DNA of 64,000 nucleotides, from positions 26,167 to 90,166 of the forward strand of contig JAMLIC010000037.1 of assembly GCA_023954375.1 (NCBI GenBank), in the 5' to 3' direction. Shown piece by piece: positions 33,767 through 40,874 of the stretch (positions are counted from its first letter, which is position 1; every line of letters begins with the position of its first letter). Below the pieces are notes generated by a model. That model saw only the letters and a list, made by a program, of their open reading frames with translations, was not told the DNA's origin and did no database searches. A program made the translations under genes and the position numbers. The DNA is from Planctomycetota bacterium. GTDB lineage: Bacteria > Planctomycetota > J058.

Positions 33767-35280
33767 GCGGCGACCTGCCGCGGCCCGGGCGGGGCCTGCC
33801 GATGCGTGGCCGCCTGGAGCGCCGCCGGGCCGTGGGCGGTCGCCCCGCGCGCCCCGCGGGCGACGGCGGCGGCGTAGGGGCCGCGGCCGAACAGGCGCGC
33901 GCGAAGGAGGTCCCAGAGCACCCGCGCGTAGCCGCCGCCGACGCTCGCCAGGCGGAACGACGAGGCGCCCATGTCTGGGCCGCGGCCGACCCAGGAGGCC
34001 GGCACCTCCTCGACGTCGAGGCCCATGAGGACCGGCAGGAGCCCGGTCTCCGCGTTCGCCGCGAAGCCCGGCTGCACCATGGGCAGCCGCTGCAGGACCT
34101 CGCGCCGCGCGAGCTTCATGTTGTTCGTCAGGTCGCGGAACCGGGACCGCAGGAGCAGCCGCGCCAGCAGGTGGAAGGCGCGGTTCGCCACGAGCTTCGC
34201 CAGCGGGTAGTGGCGCACGACGGCCGAGCGCGAGAAGCGGCTGCCGACGGCGACGTCGCGGCCCCGCGCCGCCGCGTCGAACAGGTCGCGCACCTCGGGC
34301 AGGAGGTGCTGGAAGTCGCAGTCGAGCGTCAGCACCCAGCGCCCGGTCGCCGCCCGGAAGCCGTCGGCCAGCGCGCGGCCGACGCCGTTGGGAGGCTCGC
34401 GCAGGACGGGCCGCACCCGCGGGTCCTCGGCCGCGAGGCGGGCCATGACGTCGCGCGTCCCGTCGCTGCTCGAGTCGTCGACGAGGATGACCTCGTGCAG
34501 GTAGGGGTCGTACTGCGCCCGGAGGGCCTCGACGAGCGGTCCGATGTTCATCTCCTCGTTGCGGCACGGCACGACGACCGAGACGGCGCCGAGGAGCGCC
34601 TCGTGGTCGGCCATCCGCGGGGCCGCGCGGCGCGCCTCTCGCGGCGGGCGCTGGGCGCGGACGACCACGCGGCGCGACAGCGCCCGCAGGCCGGGCGCCT
34701 GCTCGAGGAGCGTCGAGAGATGCCGCGCGGCCGCGCCGCGGCCGGGGACCAGGTCCTCGAAGCCCACGGCCACGCGCACGAAGCCGAGCTCGGAGAGCAG
34801 CTCGATGAGCTCCGCTCGCGGCGGGACGCGCCCCGCCGCCAGCGGCCGCCAGGGGTTCGGGTCGACCAGGAGGAGCTGCCCCCCGGGCGCGAGGAGCTCC
34901 AGGGCGAGGACCAGCAGGTCGGCGTCGCCGGCCTCGAGGAGGCCGCGGGCGACCACGAGGTCGAACGTCCGCCCGGCGAGCGGCCCCGGGAGGCCGCTCA
35001 GGGCCAGGTGCTCGGCCTCGGGCGGGAGCCCGGCCGGGCGCGGGGCGTCGCGGTCGAGGGTCGCGGCCGTGATCGGGCACTCGCCGCGCGTCGCCCGCGC
35101 GAGCGCGCGGGCGAGGCGGCCGTCGCCGCAGCCGAGCTCGAGGATGCGGTCGCCCGGGACGACGTGCGCGAGGTGGCGCAGCCGCCGGGCCAGGTCGAGG
35201 AGGGCCTCGTCGCCCTCCTGGTCGTCGCGCCGCGCCCGCTCCGCGCAGGCCAGCGCGCGCTCGAGCGCGGCGTGGCTCAC
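33763..35280 (-). CDS. Methyltransferase-GT2 glycosyltransferase fusion
   Basis: 505 residues in one uninterrupted frame from a GTG at 35280 (GTGA overlap with the epimerase gene). Residues about 1-220 are a SAM-dependent methyltransferase: motif I RILELGCGDGRLARAL, later FDLVVARGLLEAG and ALELLAPGGQLLLVDPNPW. Residues about 230-505 are a family 2 glycosyltransferase: VSVVVPCRNEEMNI, LVDDSSSDGT, LTLDCDFQHLLPEV, then NNMKLARREVL. The GT half resembles polyprenyl-phosphate mannose/glucose synthases but lacks clear C-terminal membrane helices. A bifunctional enzyme would make and modify a sugar of the same glycan. Read error joining two genes is unlikely because neither half shows a frame change. 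Confidence 0.82.
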   Translation of the reverse strand: MSHAALERALACAERARRDDQEGDEALLDLARRLRHLAHVVPGDRILELGCGDGRLARALARATRGECPITAATLDRDAPRPAGLPPEAEHLALSGLPGPLAGRTFDLVVARGLLEAGDADLLVLALELLAPGGQLLLVDPNPWRPLAAGRVPPRAELIELLSELGFVRVAVGFEDLVPGRGAAARHLSTLLEQAPGLRALSRRVVVRAQRPPREARRAAPRMADHEALLGAVSVVVPCRNEEMNIGPLVEALRAQYDPYLHEVILVDDSSSDGTRDVMARLAAEDPRVRPVLREPPNGVGRALADGFRAATGRWVLTLDCDFQHLLPEVRDLFDAAARGRDVAVGSRFSRSAVVRHYPLAKLVANRAFHLLARLLLRSRFRDLTNNMKLARREVLQRLPMVQPGFAANAETGLLPVLMGLDVEEVPASWVGRGPDMGASSFRLASVGGGYARVLWDLLRARLFGRGPYAAAVARGARGATAHGPAALQAATHRQAPPGPRQVAA

Positions 35281-36350
35281 GCGGCCACCGTCGCGGGCAG
35301 GGCGGCGCGGTCCCGCCAGGCCTGCACGAGCTCCAAGAAGATGTCGTCGAGCGAGCGCGTGATGCGCCACTGCGGGTAGTGGGCGCGGAAGCGGCCGAGG
35401 TCGCTGATGTAGCAGACGTGGTCGCCCTGCCGGGCGACGTCGACGTACTGCGTGCGCGCGGGCTGGCCGGTGATCGCCTCGAGCCGCGCCAACGCCTCCA
35501 GGATCGAGCACGAGTTCTCGCGCCCGCCGCCCAGGTTGTAGACCTCGCCGGGCCGCGGGGCCTCGTAGACGGCCTCGATCGCCAGCGCCACGTCGACGCT
35601 GTGCAGGTTGTCCCGCACCTGCTTGCCCTTGTAGCCGTAGATCTGGTACGTGCGGCCGAGCACGTGGGCCTTCGTCAGGTAGGCGAGGAAGCCGTGCAGC
35701 TCGACCGCCGAGTGGTCCGGGCCGGTCATGCAGCCGCAGCGCAGGCTGACCGTCCGCAGGCCGAAGTAGCGCCCGTACTCCTGGACGAGGACGTCGGCGG
35801 CCACCTTGCTGGCGCCGAAGAGCGAGTGCTTGGAGCGGTCGATGCGCATGTCCTCGCGCACGCCGTCATGGTCCTCCGGCCGGGCGTAGTCCCAGCGCGT
35901 CGGCAGCTCGACCATGGGCAGCTCGTTGGGGGCGTCGCCGTAGACCTTGTTCGTCGACATGTGCACGAAGACGGCGTCGGGGCTGTGCTGGCGCACGGCC
36001 TCGAGCACGTTGAGCGTCCCGGTGGCGTTCACGTCGAAGTCGTCGAAGGGCCGGCGGGCCGCGAGGTCGTGGCTCGGCTGGGCGGCGCAGTGGACCACGA
36101 GGTCGAACGGCCCCTCCTCGCGGAAGAGGCGGGCCACGGCGGCGCGGTCGCGGACGTCGAGCGGCACGTGCCGGTAGCGCCGCGTGCTCGAGAGGAGCAG
36201 GTCGCGCGTGCGCGTCGTGTCGCCCTCCGGGCCGAACAGGTCGGCGCGGAAGTTGTTGTCCGCGCCGACGACACGCGTCGCGCGGCGGTCGAAGTGACGG
36301 ACGAGCTCCGAGCCGATGAGCCCGCTCGAGCCGGTGATGAAGACCCTCAT
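35277..36350 (-). CDS. NAD-dependent nucleotide-sugar epimerase (CDP-paratose 2-epimerase-like SDR)
   Basis: 357 residues, extended short-chain dehydrogenase. The nucleotide-binding motif is TGSSGLIGS near residue 6; HCAAQPSHD, STNKVYG and a GYKGKQVRDNLHS region follow, and the C-terminus has ARQGDHVCYISD and YPQWRITRSLDDI, which is typical of CDP-paratose/tyvelose 2-epimerase relatives. The catalytic Tyr-x3-Lys position reads SLFGASK, so Tyr is replaced by Phe; I recall close relatives sharing this. It makes a nucleotide-sugar for the glycosyltransferases around it. Coupled on both sides by four-base overlaps. Confidence 0.85.
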   Translation of the reverse strand: MRVFITGSSGLIGSELVRHFDRRATRVVGADNNFRADLFGPEGDTTRTRDLLLSSTRRYRHVPLDVRDRAAVARLFREEGPFDLVVHCAAQPSHDLAARRPFDDFDVNATGTLNVLEAVRQHSPDAVFVHMSTNKVYGDAPNELPMVELPTRWDYARPEDHDGVREDMRIDRSKHSLFGASKVAADVLVQEYGRYFGLRTVSLRCGCMTGPDHSAVELHGFLAYLTKAHVLGRTYQIYGYKGKQVRDNLHSVDVALAIEAVYEAPRPGEVYNLGGGRENSCSILEALARLEAITGQPARTQYVDVARQGDHVCYISDLGRFRAHYPQWRITRSLDDIFLELVQAWRDRAALPATVAA

Positions 36351-38281
36351 GGACTGCTCCTGCGGACGGGTTGACGGGCGGGCGCGTGGTAGACGACCCA
36401 GCCCGGGGGGAGGACGGTGGCCCGCGCCTGCCGCAGCCGGCCCGCGTAGTTCGCGTGCGCGTCCGTGCGGCGGTCGGGGTGGACGAAGCGGTAGGCGAAG
36501 ACCTGCCAGGCGCGGCGGCGGGAGGTCGCCTCGTACCCGCGGTACATGGCCGGGTTCTGCCAGCGGAGGTCCGCGCCAGGCGGCGGGGCGGCGCCGGCCC
36601 GGGCCCGCTCGACCGCGCGGAGGAGGTGCGGCGCGAGCGGCCCGAGGGGCGGGGTGACGCTGGCGGCCGAGGCGGCCACGTCCTCGCGCATGAGGCGGTC
36701 GCGCAGGGTCTGCGACCAGGCGCGCGCCGCCGCGGGCGAGACCGGGCGCCCCTCCTCGCGGGCGGCCTCCTCGATGAGCGCCGGGTCGACGCCGATGCGG
36801 GGCGGGCAGCCGTCGATCAGCACGACCTCGCCCGGGTGCTCGTCGAGGAACTCGCGCCGGACGGGGGCGATGCTCTGCACCGGGACGCCGGCGTAGAGGG
36901 TGAGCCGCAGGTGCTGGTCGGGCGTCGCGTAGAGGCGCGCGCCGGGGGCCAGGTCCGCCCGGCGCAGGTGCTCGAGGGCCGAGCGCAGGCCCTCGTCGTC
37001 CGGCCGCGCCGCGGCGAGCGCGCACGCGGTCGGGGCGAGCGCCAGGGCGCCCAGGACGAGCGCCGGGACGAGGCGCGGCAGGCCCGCGGCGCGCGCGGCC
37101 CCGCAGGCGAGGAGGGCCGCGAGCACGAGCGCCGGCCCGCCGAACCCGAGCGTCAGGCGCCACAGGTAGAAGCTGGGCGCCGGCGCCAGGGCCACGAACG
37201 CGGCGCCGACGGCGACGATCCACAGCGCCAGGAGGCCGGCGGGGCGGGCCACGCGCGCGGCGCCGCGAGCCGCCGCCCCCGGCGCGCGGGCGAGGAGGGG
37301 CGTCGCCGCCGCGGCCACGACGAGCGCGACCAGGCATGGACGCCCGACGAGGTAGCCCCGGGCGTCCTCGAGCGTGAGGAGGTCGCGGGCGGCGGGCACG
37401 CGCGGCAGGGCGTCGAGCGCGCCCGTGAGGACGAGCCACGGGACGGCGCCCAGGGCGGTGAGCCCGCCGACCAGGGCCAGCGGGGCGACCGCGCGGCGGC
37501 CGAGCGTCACGGGCAGCCACAGCGCCGCGACGGCGCAGGCGCCGGCGGCGGTCACGGGGTGCGTGTGGAAGAGGAGGACGAGCGCGAGCGCCAGCAGGGC
37601 CGCGTCGCGCCGCCGCCCGCGCTGGCCGAGGCGCCAGAGCGCCAGGCAGCAGAGGGTGCTCAGGAGGAGGGTGGCGGAGTAGTAGCGCGCCTGGGCGCCC
37701 ACGCGCACGCAGGGCGGGGTGAAGGCGGCCAGGGCGGCCGCCGCGAGCGCCGCGTCGTGGCCGAGCATGGCGCGCCCGGCGAGCCACGCGGCCAGGATGA
37801 ACAGCGCAGCGAACACCAGCGCGGGGGCGCGCGCGGCGAGCGTGCGGCGCCGCTGCTCGGCCTCGTCGTGGCGCGGCCGCGGGGCGGCGTCGGCGACCGG
37901 CGCCGGGTCGGGGGACACGCCGGCGAGCGCGAACGACAGCGCCTGCGCGTAGAGCGGCATCCAGCCGTGGTAGACCGCGAGGCCGCGGTCGGAGTAGCTC
38001 AGGTCGCGGAACTCGTACTCCAGGCTCTCCGGCCAGGGGCGGAGGAGCGTGTTCTCGAACAGCGGCTGGCCCGCGTAGACGCCGACCGGGACCCCGCGCT
38101 CGAGGATCGTCAGCGCGTTCAGCGCCGACTCCGCCTCGTCGAGCGAGAGCGGCGTCCGCGCCACGCCGTGGGCGCGCAGCCCCAGCCCGGCCGCGACGAC
38201 GACGGCGAGCAGCGCGCCGCGGCGCCATGGGCTCCCGCGGCGCGGGCGGTCGCTGGCGTGCCTGGACGCTCGTGTCGACAC
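36347..38281 (-). CDS. Polytopic GT-C-like glycosyltransferase with periplasmic C-terminus
   Basis: 644 residues from a GTG at 38281 with a strong AGGGAGGT site four bases upstream. About ten membrane segments between 30 and 420. The first loop has TPLSLDEAESALN, matching the GT-C acidic motif. ARYYSATLLL follows in the next loop, as in the 32,156 gene. The last 210 residues are soluble (LYATPDQHLRLTLYAG, DEHPGEVVLIDG, WQNPAMYRGYEA). It overlaps the epimerase gene by ATGA. Role: membrane sugar transfer in the same pathway. Confidence 0.8.
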   Translation of the reverse strand: MSTRASRHASDRPRRGSPWRRGALLAVVVAAGLGLRAHGVARTPLSLDEAESALNALTILERGVPVGVYAGQPLFENTLLRPWPESLEYEFRDLSYSDRGLAVYHGWMPLYAQALSFALAGVSPDPAPVADAAPRPRHDEAEQRRRTLAARAPALVFAALFILAAWLAGRAMLGHDAALAAAALAAFTPPCVRVGAQARYYSATLLLSTLCCLALWRLGQRGRRRDAALLALALVLLFHTHPVTAAGACAVAALWLPVTLGRRAVAPLALVGGLTALGAVPWLVLTGALDALPRVPAARDLLTLEDARGYLVGRPCLVALVVAAAATPLLARAPGAAARGAARVARPAGLLALWIVAVGAAFVALAPAPSFYLWRLTLGFGGPALVLAALLACGAARAAGLPRLVPALVLGALALAPTACALAAARPDDEGLRSALEHLRRADLAPGARLYATPDQHLRLTLYAGVPVQSIAPVRREFLDEHPGEVVLIDGCPPRIGVDPALIEEAAREEGRPVSPAAARAWSQTLRDRLMREDVAASAASVTPPLGPLAPHLLRAVERARAGAAPPPGADLRWQNPAMYRGYEATSRRRAWQVFAYRFVHPDRRTDAHANYAGRLRQARATVLPPGWVVYHAPARQPVRRSSP

Positions 38282-38301
38282 CGTGACCTCCCTCTCCCCG
38301 G

Positions 38302-39429
38302 TCAGGCGCGCGGCCCCACGGCCGCGCAGGTCTTCAGCAGCGCCAGCAGCCGCGGGTAGTTCCGGGCCGCGTCGAACAGGGCCTCGGCGCGCGCCCGGCC
38401 GGCGCGGCCCATGGCGCGCCGGCGGGCCGGCGAGGCGAGCAGCGCGGCGAGCGCCCGGGCGAGCGCGCCCACGTCGCCGGGCGGCACGAGCAGCCCGGTC
38501 TCCCCGTGGACGACCTGCTCCGGGATCGCGCCCACGCGCGTCGCCACGACGGGCAGGCCCGCCGCCATCCCCTCGAGGACGACGAACGGCGTGCAGTCGC
38601 CGCGCGTGGGCAGGACCAGCGCGTCGGCGCGCCGGAAGAGCTCCACCAGGCGCCGGTCGCCCGACGCCAGGCCGCGGTGGACGCGCACGCCGGCCTCGGA
38701 CACGACCGTCGGGTCGCGGGTGACGACGTCGAGCTCGCACCGGGGCGTGAGGCCCCGGACGGCCGCCAGCAGGTCAGGGCCGCCCTTGCGGGCGAAGTCG
38801 CCGCCGACGAACAGGAGGCGCAGGGGGCCGCCGTCGTCGTCGGGCCGCCCGGGGCCCGGGCGCAGGGCGGCGAGGTCCGCGCCCGGAGGGATGACGACGA
38901 CGCGCGCCGGGTCGACGCCGTAGTCGTCGATCACGCTCCGCCGCACCCACTCGCTGTGGCCGACCACGGCGCGGGCGGCCCGCAGGACGGCGGCGTTCCA
39001 GCCGCGCTTGAGCCGGGCGAGCAGGTCGTCGCCGTCGGGGCGGTGGTCGTAGCCGGCCCCGACCGTGTCCATGTTCAGCGGCGTGGCGTCGAGCGACACG
39101 ACCGCCGGCACCCGGCGCATGATCGACGCCGCGCAGAGCGCCGTCACCTGCGTGTGGAACAGGACCCCGTCGAGCGGCCCTTCGCGCAGGCGCGCCAGGA
39201 CCGCCGCGCGCCCGCGCAGCCCGCCTCGCAGCGACCAGTTCGCGCGCACCAGCGGGACGCGCTCCCACGCGTCGTCGTCGCGGTAGCGGACCGGCAGCCA
39301 GGCGGGGGCCACGGCCGGGTCGGCCGCGACGGCGGTCGCGAGGTGCCGCTGGTGCGTCAGGTGGCCGAGCGACTGCTCGACCACGAACCCCAGCCGGAGG
39401 GTGGCCGCCGGCGCGGCGACGGCGCTCAC
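38302..39429 (-). CDS. Family 4 glycosyltransferase
   Basis: 375 residues from a GTG at 39429 (GTGA overlap with the GT2 gene). GT-B fold. The C-terminal Rossmann half has LRLLFVGGDFARKGGPDLL, the nucleotide-sugar-binding TRGDCTPFVVLEGMAAGLPVV (E-x7-E-like) and GETGLLVPPGD. The N-terminal acceptor half begins LGFVVEQSLGHLTHQRHL and contains DATPLNMDTVG, as in a subset of GT4 enzymes of unknown specificity. Cytosolic. Probably adds a sugar to the lipid carrier made by the first gene's product. Confidence 0.88.
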   Translation of the reverse strand: MSAVAAPAATLRLGFVVEQSLGHLTHQRHLATAVAADPAVAPAWLPVRYRDDDAWERVPLVRANWSLRGGLRGRAAVLARLREGPLDGVLFHTQVTALCAASIMRRVPAVVSLDATPLNMDTVGAGYDHRPDGDDLLARLKRGWNAAVLRAARAVVGHSEWVRRSVIDDYGVDPARVVVIPPGADLAALRPGPGRPDDDGGPLRLLFVGGDFARKGGPDLLAAVRGLTPRCELDVVTRDPTVVSEAGVRVHRGLASGDRRLVELFRRADALVLPTRGDCTPFVVLEGMAAGLPVVATRVGAIPEQVVHGETGLLVPPGDVGALARALAALLASPARRRAMGRAGRARAEALFDAARNYPRLLALLKTCAAVGPRA

Positions 39430-40592
39430 GCCGGGGCCCGCCGCGGGCGGCGCAGCTGCCGCTGGAGGAGGCCCAGGTAGAAGCCCGACATGGTCAGCTG
39501 CCCGCCGAGGAGCGCGCCGACGGTGCCGAGGATCGCCAGCCGGAGCCCCTGCGGCTCGTCCATGGCGGTCCAGCCGCCCAGCGCGCCGGCCGCGAGGCCG
39601 GCGACCACGAGGGCGAGGCCGGCCGCGACGCAGGGCTCGAGGCGGAAGCCCTCGAGGCGCGCCAGGACGCGGTCGTCAGGCGGGTGGAGGCCGGCGGCGA
39701 TCGCCTGGAGCCGCCCGAACAGGCCGAAGGCGACGGCCTGGGCGCCGAGGATCACCGCGGCCGCGCAGGCGAGGAGGGCGCCGACGTCGAGCGTCTGCCC
39801 GCCGAGCGTGCGCGGCCCGGTCGACACCCAGGCGCCGCTGACGAGGCCGAGCGCAGCGAGGGCCAGCCCGGGGTAGAGGTAGAGCCAGCGCGGGCTGTAC
39901 TGCAGGTAGAGGCGCAGGCTGCGCCACCCGTCGCGGAACGTGCGCAGGTGCGAGGGGCGGCCGCGCCCGTCGGGCGAGAGCGTGACGGGGACCTCCGTCA
40001 TCCGCACGCCCGAGAGCGTGGCCTTGATGAGCATCTCGAGGGCGAACTCCATCCCGCGCGCCTCGAGGCCGAGGCGCGGGACGAGGTCCTTGCGGAACGC
40101 GCGCTGGCCGCAGTAGACGTCGCCGAACGGGACCCTGAAGAGGGTCCGGGCGACGAGCGTCAGGGCCGGGTTGCCGAGCCACTGGTGCAGGGGCTTCATG
40201 GCGCCGGGGAGGATCCCGCCGCGGAAGCGGTTGCCCATGACCAGCTCGGCGCCGGCGCGGAGCTCGTGCAGGAATGGGCGCAGGTCGGCGAAGTCGTAGC
40301 TGTCGTCGCTGTCGCCCATGAGGACGTACGTCCCCCGGGCCGCCTCGATCCCGGCCGCCAGGGCGGCGCCGTAGCCGCGCTCGGGCACGTGGATCACGCG
40401 GGCGCCCGCCTCGCGCGCGATCTCCGGGGAGCCGTCCGTGCTGCCGTTGTCGGCGACGAGCACCTCGCCCTTGACGCCGTGCTCGGCGAGGAAATGGACG
40501 GCCTTGCGCACGCACGCGCCGACCGTCCGCGCCTCGTCGAGGCACGGCATGAGGATGGTGAGCTCGACCGACCCGCCCGCGGGCTCCGCCAC
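39426..40592 (-). CDS. GT2 glycosyltransferase with C-terminal membrane helices, first gene of the glycan operon
   Basis: 388 residues from a GTG at 40592 with an AAGGGAGGT ribosome-binding site. Catalytic domain about 1-230: LTILMPCLDEARTVG, VADNGSTDGSPEI, LMGDSDDSYDF (DxD-type), GNRFRGG, YCGQRAFRKD. Four hydrophobic segments follow (about 245-375). This is the pattern of dolichol/polyprenyl-phosphate glucose or mannose synthases, which make the donors used by GT-C enzymes; four GT-C-like proteins are encoded in the same operon. The 282-base leader (40,593-40,874) holds a hairpin. Confidence 0.9.
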   Translation of the reverse strand: MAEPAGGSVELTILMPCLDEARTVGACVRKAVHFLAEHGVKGEVLVADNGSTDGSPEIAREAGARVIHVPERGYGAALAAGIEAARGTYVLMGDSDDSYDFADLRPFLHELRAGAELVMGNRFRGGILPGAMKPLHQWLGNPALTLVARTLFRVPFGDVYCGQRAFRKDLVPRLGLEARGMEFALEMLIKATLSGVRMTEVPVTLSPDGRGRPSHLRTFRDGWRSLRLYLQYSPRWLYLYPGLALAALGLVSGAWVSTGPRTLGGQTLDVGALLACAAAVILGAQAVAFGLFGRLQAIAAGLHPPDDRVLARLEGFRLEPCVAAGLALVVAGLAAGALGGWTAMDEPQGLRLAILGTVGALLGGQLTMSGFYLGLLQRQLRRPRRAPA

Positions 40593-40635
40593 GACGACCT
40601 CCCTTGCTGTTGGCCGGCCGTCGAGCAAGGGGGGC

Positions 40636-40655
40636 GCCGCGCGCTGGCGCGCGGC
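40636..40655 (-). promoter_or_regulatory. Hairpin in the leader of the glycan operon
   Basis: GCCGCGCG (40636-40643) pairs exactly with CGCGCGGC (40648-40655) around CTGG, 44 bases before the first GTG on the minus strand. It could affect initiation or be the terminator of the kinase gene ending at 40,875. Nothing else is recognised in 40,593-40,874. Confidence 0.35.
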
Positions 40656-40874
40656 AAGTGCGGCCCGCGGCGGGCCGCGCGGGCGCGGGCGAGCGGGGAG
40701 TTTCACGGGCGCGGCGGGACTTTGCTGGCGCAGCGCCGCGGCAACGTCAGGCGTGGCGAGGGGGATACGAGGCCGCCTGGCCGGTGAGCTGGACGTCGGC
40801 CAGCCCATCGCCTCGCGGCCGCCCGGGCGCACGACCCACGGCGGGTGAGGTCGTCGTCCGGGGCGGACGCGCCG

